This document shows, piece after piece, positions 33,291 through 45,375 of a stretch of DNA of 64,000 nt. The stretch is from Catonia carolina (Eukaryota > Arthropoda > Insecta > Hemiptera > Achilidae): the NCBI GenBank assembly GCA_035578175.1, contig JAQMRL010000006.1, positions 24,570,393 through 24,634,392 on the forward strand. The letters are read 5' to 3'. The notes beneath the pieces are model-generated. The model had not been told where the DNA came from. It was given only the letters and a program-made list of their open reading frames with translations, and ran no database searches. The position numbers and the translations under genes were made by a program. Position 1 is the stretch's first letter. Each line of letters opens with the position of its first letter.

Positions 33291-34861
33291 GTAAGTTTAA
33301 CTTTTACAATTTACCAGCAATTTAATAATTTTACCGATGTAATTTTATTAAAATTTTATATTTCTATATTTTTGATTGGTTAGAATTTAGTGATTTTAAA
33401 TTTTTGTTTTCAAACATTTTAGATCATTATTAACAACTCCATCATAATCAGAAACACTGTGGAGTAGAAGAAATCTTTAAAATAGCTGCTTCATACTTGC
33501 TTAATTCAATTTATAAATGTTGGACCAACTGTTGAACTTGGATACAAATTGTAACTTTTCTACAGTAGTGTTATGGTAAATGCTATTTCAATTAAGTAAG
33601 AGAGACCGTGTACGGATTTTTCATTAATACTCAAATATTTAGGGATAATATTTGATCAAAACCAATTAGATGTGCATGAAGTTGGTACCTAATTTTTGAG
33701 AATTACCTAATTTTTTTTTCAAAACTGCCCATCATTCATTCACAGGTGATCTATTCTGATTTCATCTTTTATCATGTTTTCAGTATTCGTAGCACAGTAA
33801 AGCCTTGTTGATCCATCACTAACAAAAATGGTGGGATTGTCAGAGGAACTATTTTATTTTATTGTAAAATGGTAATAGAAATCTAGTTTTCAACCCTTTT
33901 GAAACCATGGGAACTTACAAGTCCCACTTAGTAACATTGAATTTATCTGTGCAGTAACAGTTTAAATTCCCTAGTTGACCATCAGGACCTTTAAATCCCA
34001 CCTTGTACCATTTATTCTGTCTCCAAAAACACACCAGATCATATCACATGTGTATTGAACGAAGCCATCACATGCAGTACATTTGCGTCTAAGCTAGTGT
34101 TGTTATTTGTACTTCCTATATTTTATTATTGTGCAGTCTTGAAAAGGCTGCCTACTATAAGCACTATTATCATGTTCACAAACTTTGAAACTAAATAGTT
34201 AACATTTAATATTAATAAAGAATATTAGATATTACATTTAACATAAAAACAGTATTCATGTGTTTTCAACTACTTATTTTCAAAGTGTGTAGACAATTAT
34301 TTTGTGAACCCGCTGTTTGGCACAAGAGTCTTTGAAAACAAACCATTCATCTATTAACAACAGCCTACTGCTGATCTAAATGGTAGATGACTAGTTGATA
34401 CTGTACTATTTCTACGTTGATCTGTCGTTAGTGTTTTACCTGCTATTGGTGCTGCGAATATTGTTTCTTCTGCTGCCAGTAAATAGCACAGACCGCAAAA
34501 CTTCTCGCAGACTGAAGGAAATTAGTCAGTTGCTTCGATAAGGTCAATACGGAGACATCGAGTAGAATATGTCAAAGTTATGTACGCGTAGCTTTCGCGC
34601 AGGCTAGAAGAATACACATGCCAGGTGGGAATACATTAGGGTGGTTAGTTATGCTTCTGTGAATGGAGGGGGGACATACGGATGCACTACTCGTAGCCAA
34701 TGTATCTAGCCTTTCAGTAAATCTGTTTTTTTTTATTGTTATTAGAGTTTTATTTTCATTTCTATTTATTTATTTCTATAAAAATGTATATTTATTTATA
34801 TTACACAATAGGCCTATGTCATATTTCTCAACGAAAATTTTCCTGTTGGCTTCTTTGTTTG

Positions 34862-35175
34862 CCATGTGAAACCCATCTTCAGTAAAATTTTACGCAGCGT
34901 TTCATGGCTGAAATTGAATAATAATTCTGGATGTTATTCTTTAATAACTCTTTAAATATGCCTTAAAGCAGCCAGCCTTTGCTTGGTTTTGTGGAAATTG
35001 TAAATTATATTTCTTACTGTTTATTCTTGGACGTTTATTTCTTGCCGTACTAAACGTTCCATTATCTCCAATTCTTTTTCTTTGGTTAATATTCTCCTTA
35101 AAGTATGAACTGATATAACACAAAGTTTAGCAGCGCACTCCTGAATTTCCTTACGTGGCATCTCGTAATTTTCAT
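34862..35175 (-). mobile_element. Tc1/mariner-like transposase N-terminal remnant
   Basis: Broken - strand frames give 'RKEIQECAAKLCVISVHTLR', 'RILTKEKELE', 'RNKRPRINSKKYN' and 'HETLRKILLKMGFTW'. This is the pattern of a DNA-binding helix-turn-helix (K.I...A...GVS..T..RI), a basic GRPR-like hook, then TL...L...GF.W, typical of transposases that precede a DDE domain. The catalytic part is absent. Confidence 0.55.
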
Positions 35176-37144
35176 TGGAAAGTTTTTATAATTACATTCA
35201 TAATAAGACATCTACTTTGGCTTCTCAGCATTACTTCTTTGCCTATTAATGTTGATATTGGTTGAGGCATTACAAAGCATTAGTATTTTAAAATATGTTC
35301 AACACAGTACACCTGGTTTTAAAGTAGTATTGAAAAATACTATTTCGTTGAATCACAATGCTGAGATCTTACCACTGGAAAGTACACAAAGCGACTGTTG
35401 TTCTTCAGAAGAGTGTTGTCAAACCCCACCCTCTGTTGCCTAATGGTTTCAAACCCTCCCTCTCCTTCCCAAACAGCCACCACACATTCTCAAAAGCAAG
35501 CAAAATGATCGACTGCGCAACAACGAACTGCGCATACATAACTTTGTTCTACTCTACTTTCTTTGCTCCACTGACCCCTTCCTTTCCCTTTGCTTCACCA
35601 GTGACTGCTCGTCATTGAGGCAGTGGTAAACAGTGTTCACCACGTCGGCGATCGATCCTATTCGTTAGGCAGTGGTGTAGACAATACTCGCCTCACCAAG
35701 GCAACAGCAAAATGTAACACCGCTCCTGGCTTCCAGGTAGCAGTAGAGACGATATTTGCTTGCCAGTGGCCACTTCTCTTTTAAGGTAGCAGCATAGGTT
35801 CCCATCCCATCCCTTTTTCATACTCAGCTACACTGCCGGATGCCCTGCCAGTCCGGCTGGTCCTATCTCGACCGACTTTTGAGCTACACCCAGTGGTAAC
35901 AAAGTATAGATAGGAATGTAGTGGCACATAAATAACAGCACGGTTGGACCATCAGGGGTCAAATTAATGAGGTTACACTGTAACCCCACTAGTTCATAGA
36001 TTTATAGTAAAAAGTTGTTCATATATTCCATTAGGTTTGATTTCTTGACTCTTCAAAACAATGTATCACCTCACAATTTCAGCTGCACAAGTGGATATTT
36101 ATAATAATTTTTGAAGCAAGGGTTTGGAAATAAATTTATAAAGAATAGTCAGTAAATTATTTACTGATGTGTATTTTAGAACTTGCAAAAAATTTCCCTT
36201 ATTAATCACTACTCATGTAATGTAAAACTAGTGAAATCATCTTTTTATCTTGTATCAAAAGCACTTGTGATAAATTTACTGTGTAAGAAGTAATCACTTA
36301 GCAAAAATATTTGCTAGTAAAATTATTATTTTATGTCATCATGTATGTTCAGAAGAGACATTTTCTTTGTATTTCTTATATAAAAAAACCATTGTAACGT
36401 AATAACTGATGTAGTTGCACCTGGTGTATTTATTACACCTTTGATTTTGGAAAAGGTAATTAATAGTTTATTATATATTTTGTAATTAAATATTCAAGCC
36501 GTACGTAAAATTGTTTGTAAATTTTTAATTTTATACTAGGACGTGCTAATTATTTGAGGTTCCATTTATTAATGAGGTGAATTTGAAAAAAAAAATTGAT
36601 CTTTTTGTAGTAAATTGGTGAGTTAATTAAATATAACGTAGAAATCTTCCTTTTTTTGTAGGAATTTTGCTTTTTATAATAATGGTAGGCGTACTGGATT
36701 TATATTATGTAGAATTTTTGTAGGTTTTTGCTTTTTGATATCTAGCTTTAGTGGTGAGGCGTCAAATAATTTAAAGTAATAAATTATCGTATATTCTGGT
36801 TGAATAAATTAAAGATGAAAATTTACAGTAATTTTTCAAAAATTTTTACACAAATCATTTGCATGATTAATACAGTTGTGTTATTATGGGTAATTTGAAA
36901 ATTACAGCACAACGCTTTGCTTTAAATTAAATTAGATAAGCAACACGTACATAATTTGTTGAAGTGTCAATAATACTTTTCATAGTAAGCGCACACTTTA
37001 ATTTACTCACTCTGTTCTAACCTGTTTAATTAAAAACATGAATTTGTTTTCTTCAATTAATTTTAAGAATTATTCCTCTCTGGTAGTGCTGAGAATGTTA
37101 AGCTAGAAGTCATAGGTTTCTTAACTAGATTTTGAAAGTAACCA

Positions 37145-37640
37145 TTAGCTTTACCAGTCTGGGACTATTTTCTTCTTCTTCCATTGCGAGTGGGGAAATT
37201 TCAGTCTGCACCTATTAAAAAACTGATTCTGATCATCTCCTCCATGATTTACCCTCACCCCTACTTCCCTCACGAAGTGCTTCAAAGGGGGTTTCTTCTT
37301 GGAAGCATCTAATGAACATGATCCTCCATCTCCTTCTGTATTCACTGATTTCGGTATTCAGTGCTTAGGCTTCCCCAGCTTCATTCCAAAGCCTCTCTAA
37401 CCTGGAGCAACATTAACAGCCTGAAGGAATCTTATTTCTGTTGCCTGAAATCTGCTTTCCTTTCTTAAACCCACAGACCAGATTTCTTTTCCATAAGCCA
37501 ATATGGCAACAGCTAATTCGTTATAACATTTTAACATTGTATTCTTTCTTACCATTTGTCTTTTTAGGCCTGGGTATGATGTTAACCTGCATCTGCTTAC
37601 AACCTGAATGATCTCATACTAGCTGAGATGTATCAGAAAG
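37145..37640 (-). mobile_element. LINE C-terminal remnant
   Basis: The - strand carries 'KGKQISGNRNKILQAVNVAP' and 'GFGMKLGKPKH' followed by a basic Ser/Lys-rich stretch. This resembles the ..W...KLR.RI.A.E..FLR...G block of LINE ORFs. It is heavily decayed. Confidence 0.4.
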
Positions 37641-37924
37641 TAGCAGACTTAAATATGAGTATTAATGGCTGTGAAGTAAGGTATAACAGCTGTGTTGTAA
37701 CCTTCGAGGTAGCACTTATGCCGATTTGGTGCCTACTGAACAAAATATCAAGTAACGCTTACATGACATTTTATCTGTCATGACTCCAGGAAATCCTTCC
37801 TGAAAACAGGAGGGTGAGGGTTATTATCCAGTGTCTTTATACTAGATCCTCTCAGCTACGATATGGTAATCCTCACAGAAGAGTCCATGGTCCTCCAGGT
37901 AGGGGATCATACACCATTTTATTA

Positions 37925-38060
37925 TCTTCTTCTTCTTCTAGTGCCTATCTGTTTCACATGTCAGCATCTATAATGGCAATCCTCACCCTGTCTGCAGCTA
38001 TGCGAAACAGCTCTGTTGATGTTCTTTCAAATAACTTTCTGAGATTTTGCAGCCAAGATA
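37925..38060 (-). mobile_element. LINE 3' tail fragment
   Basis: It runs parallel to 25678-25825: a TCTTCTTCTTCT end, 'GTGCCTATCTGTTTCACATG', 'ATGGCAATCCTCACCCTGTC' and 'GCAGCCAAGATATG'. It is the terminal block of one LINE family. Confidence 0.5.
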
Positions 38061-38138
38061 TGAACTGAACCTCTTCATCTCATCTATTTTGCTCTGGATA
38101 GTCAGCTGCAACAGAATGTACTTTAGATTGTTTCGAAT

Positions 38139-39060
38139 TATGTCATCATCATCTGTCAAGGATTAGGCTCAATGACCTGTTCCAGCATCCATCTCTTTTT
38201 ATATCTTCCCAAACCTTGCTTCCCTCTAGGTTTATAAATCCATGCTTGCAGAGGAAGTCCGTGCTGGCATGCAAAGTAAATGGTTGGACCAGTTTCTCAT
38301 ATACCTATATTCTTAACGTTTCCCGCAGTGATTGCATTTAACTCAGCGTGTACAGCTTCGTTACGTACTCTATCTAATCGGGTACAACCTTTGACTCCCC
38401 GCAAAAATCTCATTTCAGCAGTCTTGATACAAGATTCATTCCTCTGTAATGTCACCCATGTTTCACTCCCATATGGTATCAGTGGTACAGCCATTGCTCT
38501 ATAAAACTTCATTTGGGTGTCCTTTCTCATTTTCTTTCCTATTCTCATGTGAATAGAACTGCACACAGCACTGAATTTTGCCAGTTTTTCACTCACGTCA
38601 TCTTTGTCATAGGAACTCTTGCATCCTAAATACTTAAAGTCTCGAACTTGTTCTATAGTTTGGTTGCCAAGTATAATTTTTGATTGAACCAGCCATCTTC
38701 CCTTGAAAGCCATAATCTTATACATGGCATATTGAAACCTGTCTTCTGTGTCAAAAATGATAACAGTTTCATCTGTGTATAGCAATGAATTTAGTAATAC
38801 ATTATTCCAAAGCTGAATGCCTGAGTCAACTAATTGATTTCAAATTCTTAAAGTCTTATCAACGAAAATATTAAATTGCGTCGAAGACATTGGACAGCCT
38901 TGTCGTACGCCTTTATTTATTTTAATTTTCTCTGTTTTCTTGTCATTGCCCAAAAAAATAACTATATCTGTTTTTAAAAAAATAATACTTGCAATAGCAG
39001 CACCAAGATGTTTTGGATAACCCTTCTCCAGCATTATATTCCAAAGTTGGCCGCTAAGAA
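38139..39060 (-). mobile_element. LINE reverse-transcriptase remnant (YTD family)
   Basis: From 39034 down: 'INKGVRQGCPMSSTQFNIFV' (the polymerase GVRQGCPMSP.LFNI block). From 38785: 'MLYTDETVIIFDTEDRF', which is the catalytic loop with YTDE in place of YADD, so an essential Asp is lost. Then 'MAFKGRWLVQSKIILGNQTI', 'FKYLGCKSSYDKDDVSEKLA', 'MAVPLIPYGSETWVTLQRNE' and 'TAEMRFLRGVKGCTRLDRVR'. The end has a (GAT)n tail near 38141. It is the best copy here of the family that also lies at 32241-32806. It is broken by stops between 38840 and 38785 and after 38297. Confidence 0.85.
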
Positions 39061-40850
39061 CATTATCAAAATAATGATGTATAAAAAATATTTATATGTA
39101 TCATATATAGATTTATAAAAAGCATATAAAAAATGTTTCGCATTACGTGCCCGAGATATTATAATTTTATGATATTATTTAGTATCTTACCTTTGATAAA
39201 AATATCTTACATGTAGTCCAAAACGAAGCCTTGGAAATAGTCTGTGATTATTAACTTACAAAAACCTTATTATGTAAATTTAGAAGCTATATTGGTAGAA
39301 TCTAAATTGTATTATTATTTATTTAAACTTGTTGGACTTTCTAGATTACACAAATTTTTTTAAAACCTTTTTTTGTTAGAAAGTAATTGATTATAAAATT
39401 AAATAATGATTTGTGAGTTAATTGTGTTGTTATTAAAAAAAATTTTGAATTAAATAAGTTTAAATTACGCATTCAAATGCCAAATCTTAATGACAGACTT
39501 ATTTATTAGAAAAAGGGTATTAAAGTCACCAATTTGGAGCACCAAATAATTTAGTTTATATGAAATAAATGAAGAATTTGTGCGTTTGAAAATAGGTGTT
39601 TTAGAAGGATGTCAAAGATCATAACTAACTGCTCAAAAGAGTCTAACAGAGATGTTGGGCGTTGACTAGGATATGATGGGAACAATTTATGGAAGGAATG
39701 GGTTGGCTGATGTATAAAACAAGTAATGATAGATGTGGGGATAGACTCTATGTTGATTGAAGAAATTTTCTCAAGACAGAATGAAACAAAGGTCTCCATT
39801 AAACCAGTAAAATTTCTGATGACAAAATATAACCTTTTTGAAACTTTTTAGCTGACAATTAAATAACTGAAAAAGGAAGTTTACTTTTTTAGGTACTTTA
39901 AATTACCAATACAAAAACCGGAAATTAAATTTTTTCAAATTTAAATTTTTTTTATAAACACTCCGTTTATTTTAAAACGTCACGCCTCGCCACCATGAGA
40001 TAAATATTTTAATGAAATATTTTTCACAATTTTTTTTAAATAACTTTTTTTACAGAATGTTTATAGTTGTCTTGTGATTGGACATGTGAAATTTTTGTTG
40101 TCTGTTTTGTTTTACGTAGGAATTAATTAAGGTTTCATTGACGAGATTTCGTCAGAAGTACTTAGTGATTATGTTAACATGTTTTATAAATTTTTTAATT
40201 TATTATCTATCTACATATCCAGACATTTAGGATTCATTCAGACTAAACATTTTTAGATTTGTGGGTCCTGGTTTGTAGAAAAAAACATTTTTTCTGATTG
40301 TAATTCATATTTTCTCAAGTAAAATGTAAATAGGTTATTAATTTACAGTATTTCTTGATTGATGATGCTTAATTTTTACATCTTGAAAAATATTGACAAC
40401 GTACTTGATTTTAATGTTAAATTTAAAAAAGCTTTTAACATCTAAAGTAAAGTACAGATCTATCGACGTGCGTAGGGTGACTAATCCACCAAAGACTAAC
40501 ACTGTTATTCCTTACTCATTTTTTTCAATTTGTACACATGACAGTAGAGGTAGTATTATGTCCATCAATGTGTGCATGAATGATGCCAAGAAAAACGTTT
40601 TACATAATTATGTTCATGTTGTTTTACATTTTACCTACTTACTTATTTAAAAAACCTACTTACTTGATACCCAAATTTGTATTTTAATTAATTAAAGCCA
40701 CCTCTAAATAGTATTAGATTTTTTGTTTCTTTGAAGCCTTATCCACAACGAACGCATAGCGCTGCACTGAACCATTTGAAGATCTGCACTAGGTCGAATG
40801 TTGACGAACAAGATCCAGTTGCTGTCAGTACTTCAAAGGAAATTGTTCAT

Positions 40851-41235
40851 TTATGCATGTTTGGTGTAAATGGCTTGAAGTGTTCTTGAACATGGGTGTG
40901 GTATACATACATCAAACATCAAACTTGTATAGGAGTCTTCTGTTCCCAAGTACCATAAAGTTATTAAAAATCTTTTTGTAGTAGATACAGTCCTCCTATA
41001 ATAATTTATATCCATCTTCCTTACAGCAGGTTCAACCAAAACGAGAAGACATTCAAAATCTTCTGGTGACATCGAGTAGAAATTTTCAAACTGCCCTTCC
41101 AGTAATTCTCCCAATTCCAAAGATCAATTTGGTCTCCCAATACCAACATTTTCTGGTAATTTTCTTTCCCTTCTTCCCCAAATGATGATGAATTACTATT
41201 AATGCAGCACTTTCGATTTGTTATTGTTTCCATCT
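40851..41235 (-). mobile_element. Harbinger-type transposase fragment
   Basis: Two overlapping - strand frames give 'QFENFYSMSPEDFECLLVLV', 'EPAVRKMDINYYRRTVSTTK' and 'RFLITLWYLGTEDSYTSLMF'. This is the F..Y.RM....F..LL.LV.P.I...DT..R..I...ERL..TL.FL..G.S..SL segment upstream of the DDE domain in PIF/Harbinger nucleases. There is one frame change near 41020-41120. The catalytic domain is missing. Confidence 0.75.
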
Positions 41236-42902
41236 TTCAACGGATGCTCACCTACGAACTCCTACCTCTGTTCGGGACGGTTTTGCTCTGGGCAGCGCAG
41301 AGCTGTGCGGCGCATTTGGCATGGACCCACCTTTACTGTAATCTGTCTGGATCTTACAGTACAGATTATACTGCTAAAAATAAATACATATTTTGCAGTA
41401 CCTTTTATTACTGATTTATACAGTATTTTTTTACTTTTTACAACACATTTACACAATTTGTTCTCTATCATACTCACACAATAGCACCACACAACAATAC
41501 ACTACACTGTAGGATAATATTTAACCTTTTTTATTTCTTATTTTCAATAAAAGTACCATTTTCATTTTTACTATTATGTTCAAGATAATTTAACTCGTTC
41601 AATGCAGAGCACAGTATTTACTGTAATCCTACCTCAAGTCTATCATCTGCTATATTCTGTATGCACAGAAGACAGATTTTTTGACTTTGTCCTTTGTATT
41701 CCTCATTTGTGAAAAATTTACAATAGGTCCTTGCTAAAATGAACCAAATGGGGGAGGTCATAGTCCATTGTCATGAAAGTCCGTCATACCAAAATACAGC
41801 CGGCAAAGCAGCAATTTTTGGTTGTAGCTAATTTTTACTATAGTCAAAATTGTTGCTGGTTTAAATGTTTTCTAACCAATATAAAGTAATCATTAAAGTA
41901 AATAAATAAACATCATTTTTACTTACCATGGTTATAATTAGCAGCAGTAGGTAATGGCAAAACCTCGTCTTAGCAACAGTAGTACATATTTAGATGTCAC
42001 AAAACGGGTGAAATAATCAAACACGTGCAGATTAAGAAAAGGTAATACAGTTCTTTAATCTTATATTTTACACTCTTTACATTATTCCTCCATCACAGAT
42101 TTTTTTACAGTTGAAATTAAAACGGAAAATGTTTTAACATAAAAGAAAAATAACTAGTTTGATATGAAGAAGATTGAAGTGATGGGAAAAATTGTTTAAT
42201 TTTAACTGAGTGCCGAACTGATGTTACTTTCTAATAATAAGTTCTTTAAATTGTCTATAATGTTCATAAAAGTTTTTTTAGACGTCTTGCTCTTACAATA
42301 AATCTATATACGAAAATACTATCAAAGGCTTTGCTACGCTAGAAAGTTTGGGTTTCAGTGCTAATGACTCACCTTCATCATTGTGGTTTGTTTTCTAATT
42401 TGAAGTCCGTTACAGCGAAGACCTACTGTATTTTAACATTTCTTTAGCTTTGTGCAATTTCCATTTTCTTGTGCGACTCTTCAGTCATTTTGTAAAAATG
42501 CAACAATAAAAATAAAATTACCTTGCAAAAATTTGTAAAGTTTTGAAAAATTGTAGAAAATGACTGGGAAGTCGTATAAGGAAATATCAAAACACAAAGC
42601 TAAAGAAATTTTATTAAAATGCGTTTCTTAAATACAAGAGATGCGAAAGTGAACTAACCTTCCTTGCAGATGGTAGGATTGACAATAGAAGTCTAGTAAA
42701 AACTGTCCTCTGCATCCCACCTAGGATCCCAACCACAGTATTTCTTGTGGTTCGCACTGAATATGTTGTATTTTAATCAAAACGAAAATCTGACAGTCGT
42801 TTAATCTTTTCAAATTTGAATTTTTTTCTAGGTGATTTAAATTTTTTTATAGTAATAATAATTATTAGTTTTATTAAAAATAAATTTTGTATCATGTTAC
42901 AG

Positions 42903-43105
42903 TAGCCAGCAGTCGTGAAAAACTATTAAAAGAGAAAAAGAAGCAAATAAATAATACATCATGCCCACCAGTACCAAATGGCCGCCTTGATATGCCTCCT
43001 TTAAGGGAACACGCTTCAAACGATGATCTTATCTCCAATAATGGTGTTGAAAATTGGCTTGAAACTTCTTCTAAATATCACAGTTGTGAAGTTGTTGATA
43101 ATTAA
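42903..43105 (+). CDS. Popeye: Popeye-domain protein, coding exon 7 and stop
   Basis: Residues 327-393 and the TAA stop (43103-43105). A charged segment 'SSREKLLKEKKKQINN' comes first, then 'PPVPNGRLDMPPLREHASND' and the terminus 'SSKYHSCEVVDN'. No further domain is recognised; this is the variable cytosolic tail. Acceptor TTACAG at 42897-42902. An AATAAA at 43104-43109 overlaps the stop, so a very short 3' UTR is possible. The nearest neighbour downstream is MRPL41 on the opposite strand. Confidence 0.88.
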
Positions 43106-43109
43106 TAAA
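43104..43109 (+). terminator. Candidate poly(A) signal AATAAA
   Basis: The hexamer begins on the second base of the Popeye stop codon. Whether it is used cannot be told from sequence alone in such AT-rich DNA. Confidence 0.35.
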
Positions 43110-43214
43110 TTATTTATGTCTTAATATTTTTGTTTCAAAAAATGAATTAAACCTTAATTTAAAATGATGAGGAAGATATTTGGAACAGATTTTAACTTTT
43201 TCATGCTATTTATG

Positions 43215-43636
43215 AATATCTAGAAAAGAAAAGTATTGTTTTCATATCAATTTTCACTGAAAATACACGTTTTAAGGACCCTCTAACCCAAATATCATGT
43301 TTTCGCCAATTTGTTTTTGTGTGTGAACAGAATATCGTATGAAGTTGAAACTTAAAATTTTAAGTTAGGTACTACAAGGGAACCTATCAAGAATATTTTC
43401 ATCAACATCGGTCAACCAGAAGTCGTAGTTTAATTGCCCACTATTTTGCAATTTTCTCAAAACCATCTAAAATTTTTTTAAATTTGCCTTATTTACTAAA
43501 TTTTTGTGCCCTACAGGATAAATTAAGCACTAAGTAAGTGTTATCTGCTGAAATTCTTGGGACTCTGCTCTTGTGGTAAAAACGTTTTTTTTAATATTGT
43601 AACCTTAATTTGCATTTTAGGATGAAAGTGTATATA
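43215..43636 (+). repeat. R family arm, + orientation
   Basis: R blocks 'GAAAAGTATTGTTTTCATAT', 'TGTGTGTGAACAGAATATCG', 'TTAGGTACTACAAGGGAACC' and 'ATCGGTCAACCAGAAGTCG' run up to the left edge of the Tigger element. Confidence 0.7.
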
Positions 43637-44677
43637 CAGTAAAATCTCTCTATTGCGGAACTCTATATAGCGGAAATCTCTCTTTAGCGGCATTATTTGC
43701 CGACCCCGACCCTTTCGTATACTACGATAATGTATTTAACTCTCGTTATAGCGGCACAAAAATCTCTCTATAGCGGCAAAACAATATCTTCAGGATATGG
43801 ATTTAGACACCTATGTAGGGGCAGACAATGACTTAGCCACTTCAGCAGATGTTGGCAATGATGCAATAATCGAAAATGTCTTAGCCCAAAACAACGAGCA
43901 AGAAAGTTATGATGATGAAATGGAAACAGAAATGTTGTCCCTTCAAGTAAACAGGCACTAGACGCTATTCTTGTTGTTTCCACGTACTGTCATTGCCAAT
44001 ATGTAAATGAAAATTTACAAGTTTCGAACATTGAAAATGAGATTGAAGACATGTTTTATGAATTGAAAACGAAACAAAATTTACAACTTATTTTACGAAA
44101 TGAAATGTACTTCACAGTCATTGTTTCCTTAATAACGAAAAAAATATATACTGTAGGCCTACTGTGTATTTTTTTGTGTTTGTGTAACCAATGTTTTAGG
44201 AGATTTTAATTGTATGTATCCTATATTTATTACTGTTCAGTGAAAAACGAGTTTCAGTGCTAATTAATTTTAAGCTATCTATTACGGTATGTACTGTATG
44301 AATGATTATTGAAAAAAGTTCAATACGAAAAGTGAAATTCTATTGTTAAACATTAGTAAAACAACATCTAATAAAACCAGTTTGTATCCAAATTTCTTGT
44401 TAAGTTAATAACCTACACTTTATGTAATAAATTTAAATATCTCACTGTATTGAAGTAATCTACTGTATTAAACATTCGTCATAAAGTTATCTATTCAGTA
44501 GTTTTTCAAAAACTTATTCCATGCACCATTTACATACGTATATAAGTTATTTTGTACAGAAAAATTAGTACTCCAACTTCCCTCCCACCGTTAATTACTC
44601 GCTCTCTCTATAACGGAACTCTCTTTATAGCGGCGGTACCTCATGGTCCCTTCAATTCCGCTACAGAGATTTTACTG
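43637..44677 (+). mobile_element. pogo/Tigger-type DNA transposon, internally deleted
   Basis: A 1,041-bp element between TA dinucleotides (43635-43636 and 44678-44679). The left end 'CAGTAAAATCTCTCTATTGC' is mirrored by 'CAGTAAAATCTCTGTAGCGG' read inward from the right. Both ends repeat the short motif CTCTnTATAGCGG two to three times. Inside, 43798-43960 encodes 'DLDTYVGADNDLATSADVGN' and 'EQESYDDEMETE', the acidic C-terminal tail of a Tigger transposase. DNA-binding and DDE parts are deleted. Confidence 0.85.
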
Positions 44678-44679
44678 TA

Positions 44680-45010
44680 CTTTTAAAGTTGTAAGGAATT
44701 AAAAAAATTTTTAAAAGAGCACAGGCTGACCAAGAATTAGAGAACCGATACGGTTCAAAATTCATAGGAGCCGTTTTTGAGAAAATTGCACACAAACTAC
44801 TGCCTCTGGGACAGACACTGATGAAAATGTTTGTATAAGATCTCCTAGCAGAACCTAACTTTTCCAATTTAAACTTCGTACGATATTCCATTCTTGATAT
44901 TTTGCTCACATACACACAAACTAAAAACATGTATTTCCGATGAAAACTCAATTTGAAAAGTCAACATGAAAACAATACTTTCCTTCCTTATATATTCATA
45001 TAGGACAAGA
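44680..45010 (-). repeat. R family arm, - orientation
   Basis: The reverse complements of R blocks appear in order, ending 'ATACTTTCCTTCCTTATATA' and TTCATATAGGACAAGAGAAGT. With the + arm at 43215-43636 it forms an imperfect palindrome around the Tigger element. Confidence 0.7.
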
Positions 45011-45105
45011 GAAGTAATTAATAAAAACAGCAAGTGTTGGCATAATTTTTTTTAATTAGATAATTAATAAAATAAAAATACTACATAACATATAATACAA
45101 CTAAA

Positions 45106-45375
45106 CTATTTAAATAAGTTATCAAATAATTCCTCTTCTTCCCTTTTACTTCGTGGAGAGAAAATATCACTACCTGTTTGCCGAGCTTTAATTTTAGCTT
45201 GCTCTGGTGTTAACTTTTCTGCTTCGCTTGGTTCAAGTGGATTTCCATCTGCATCTAATTTACCTTCTTTAAAATCTTTTTCAATTTTATCTCGATAAAT
45301 TGCATTAAAAAGCTGTACAGCTGAGTATTCTTGTTGAATTACATCAGGCACCCGATATGATACATACGGTTTTAA
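45106..45375 (-). CDS. MRPL41: Mitochondrial ribosomal protein L41, exon 3 and stop
   Basis: Residues 89-177 of the large-subunit mitoribosomal protein bL41m/mL41. It starts 'LKPYVSYRVPDVIQQEYSAV', the (F)KPYVSY.(A/V)P(E/D)V.Q.E(F/Y)(T/S) block strongly conserved in insects and vertebrates. It continues 'QLFNAIYRDKIEKDFKEGKL', ends in a charged 'EAEKLTPEQAKIKARQTGSD' segment and closes 'FDNLFK' before the stop. Acceptor TTTTCAG reads on the - strand at 45376-45382. Confidence 0.93.
   Translation of the reverse strand, partial: LKPYVSYRVPDVIQQEYSAVQLFNAIYRDKIEKDFKEGKLDADGNPLEPSEAEKLTPEQAKIKARQTGSDIFSPRSKREEEELFDNLFK

Larger units (their letters stand above)
33291..42902 (+). other. Popeye intron 6
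   Basis: A 9.6-kb phase-1 intron with scattered LINE, Harbinger and mariner-like relics on the - strand. 33300-34850, 35180-37140, 39070-40840 and 41500-42880 show nothing I can name, apart from a GC-richer stretch at 35440-35900 with imperfect CAGTGG-type repetition. Confidence 0.7.

Noticed and set aside
35440..35900. GC-richer stretch considered as a second LTR or a gene exon
   Set aside because: I find no TG...CA ends, target duplication, TATA box or protein motif, so no call is made.
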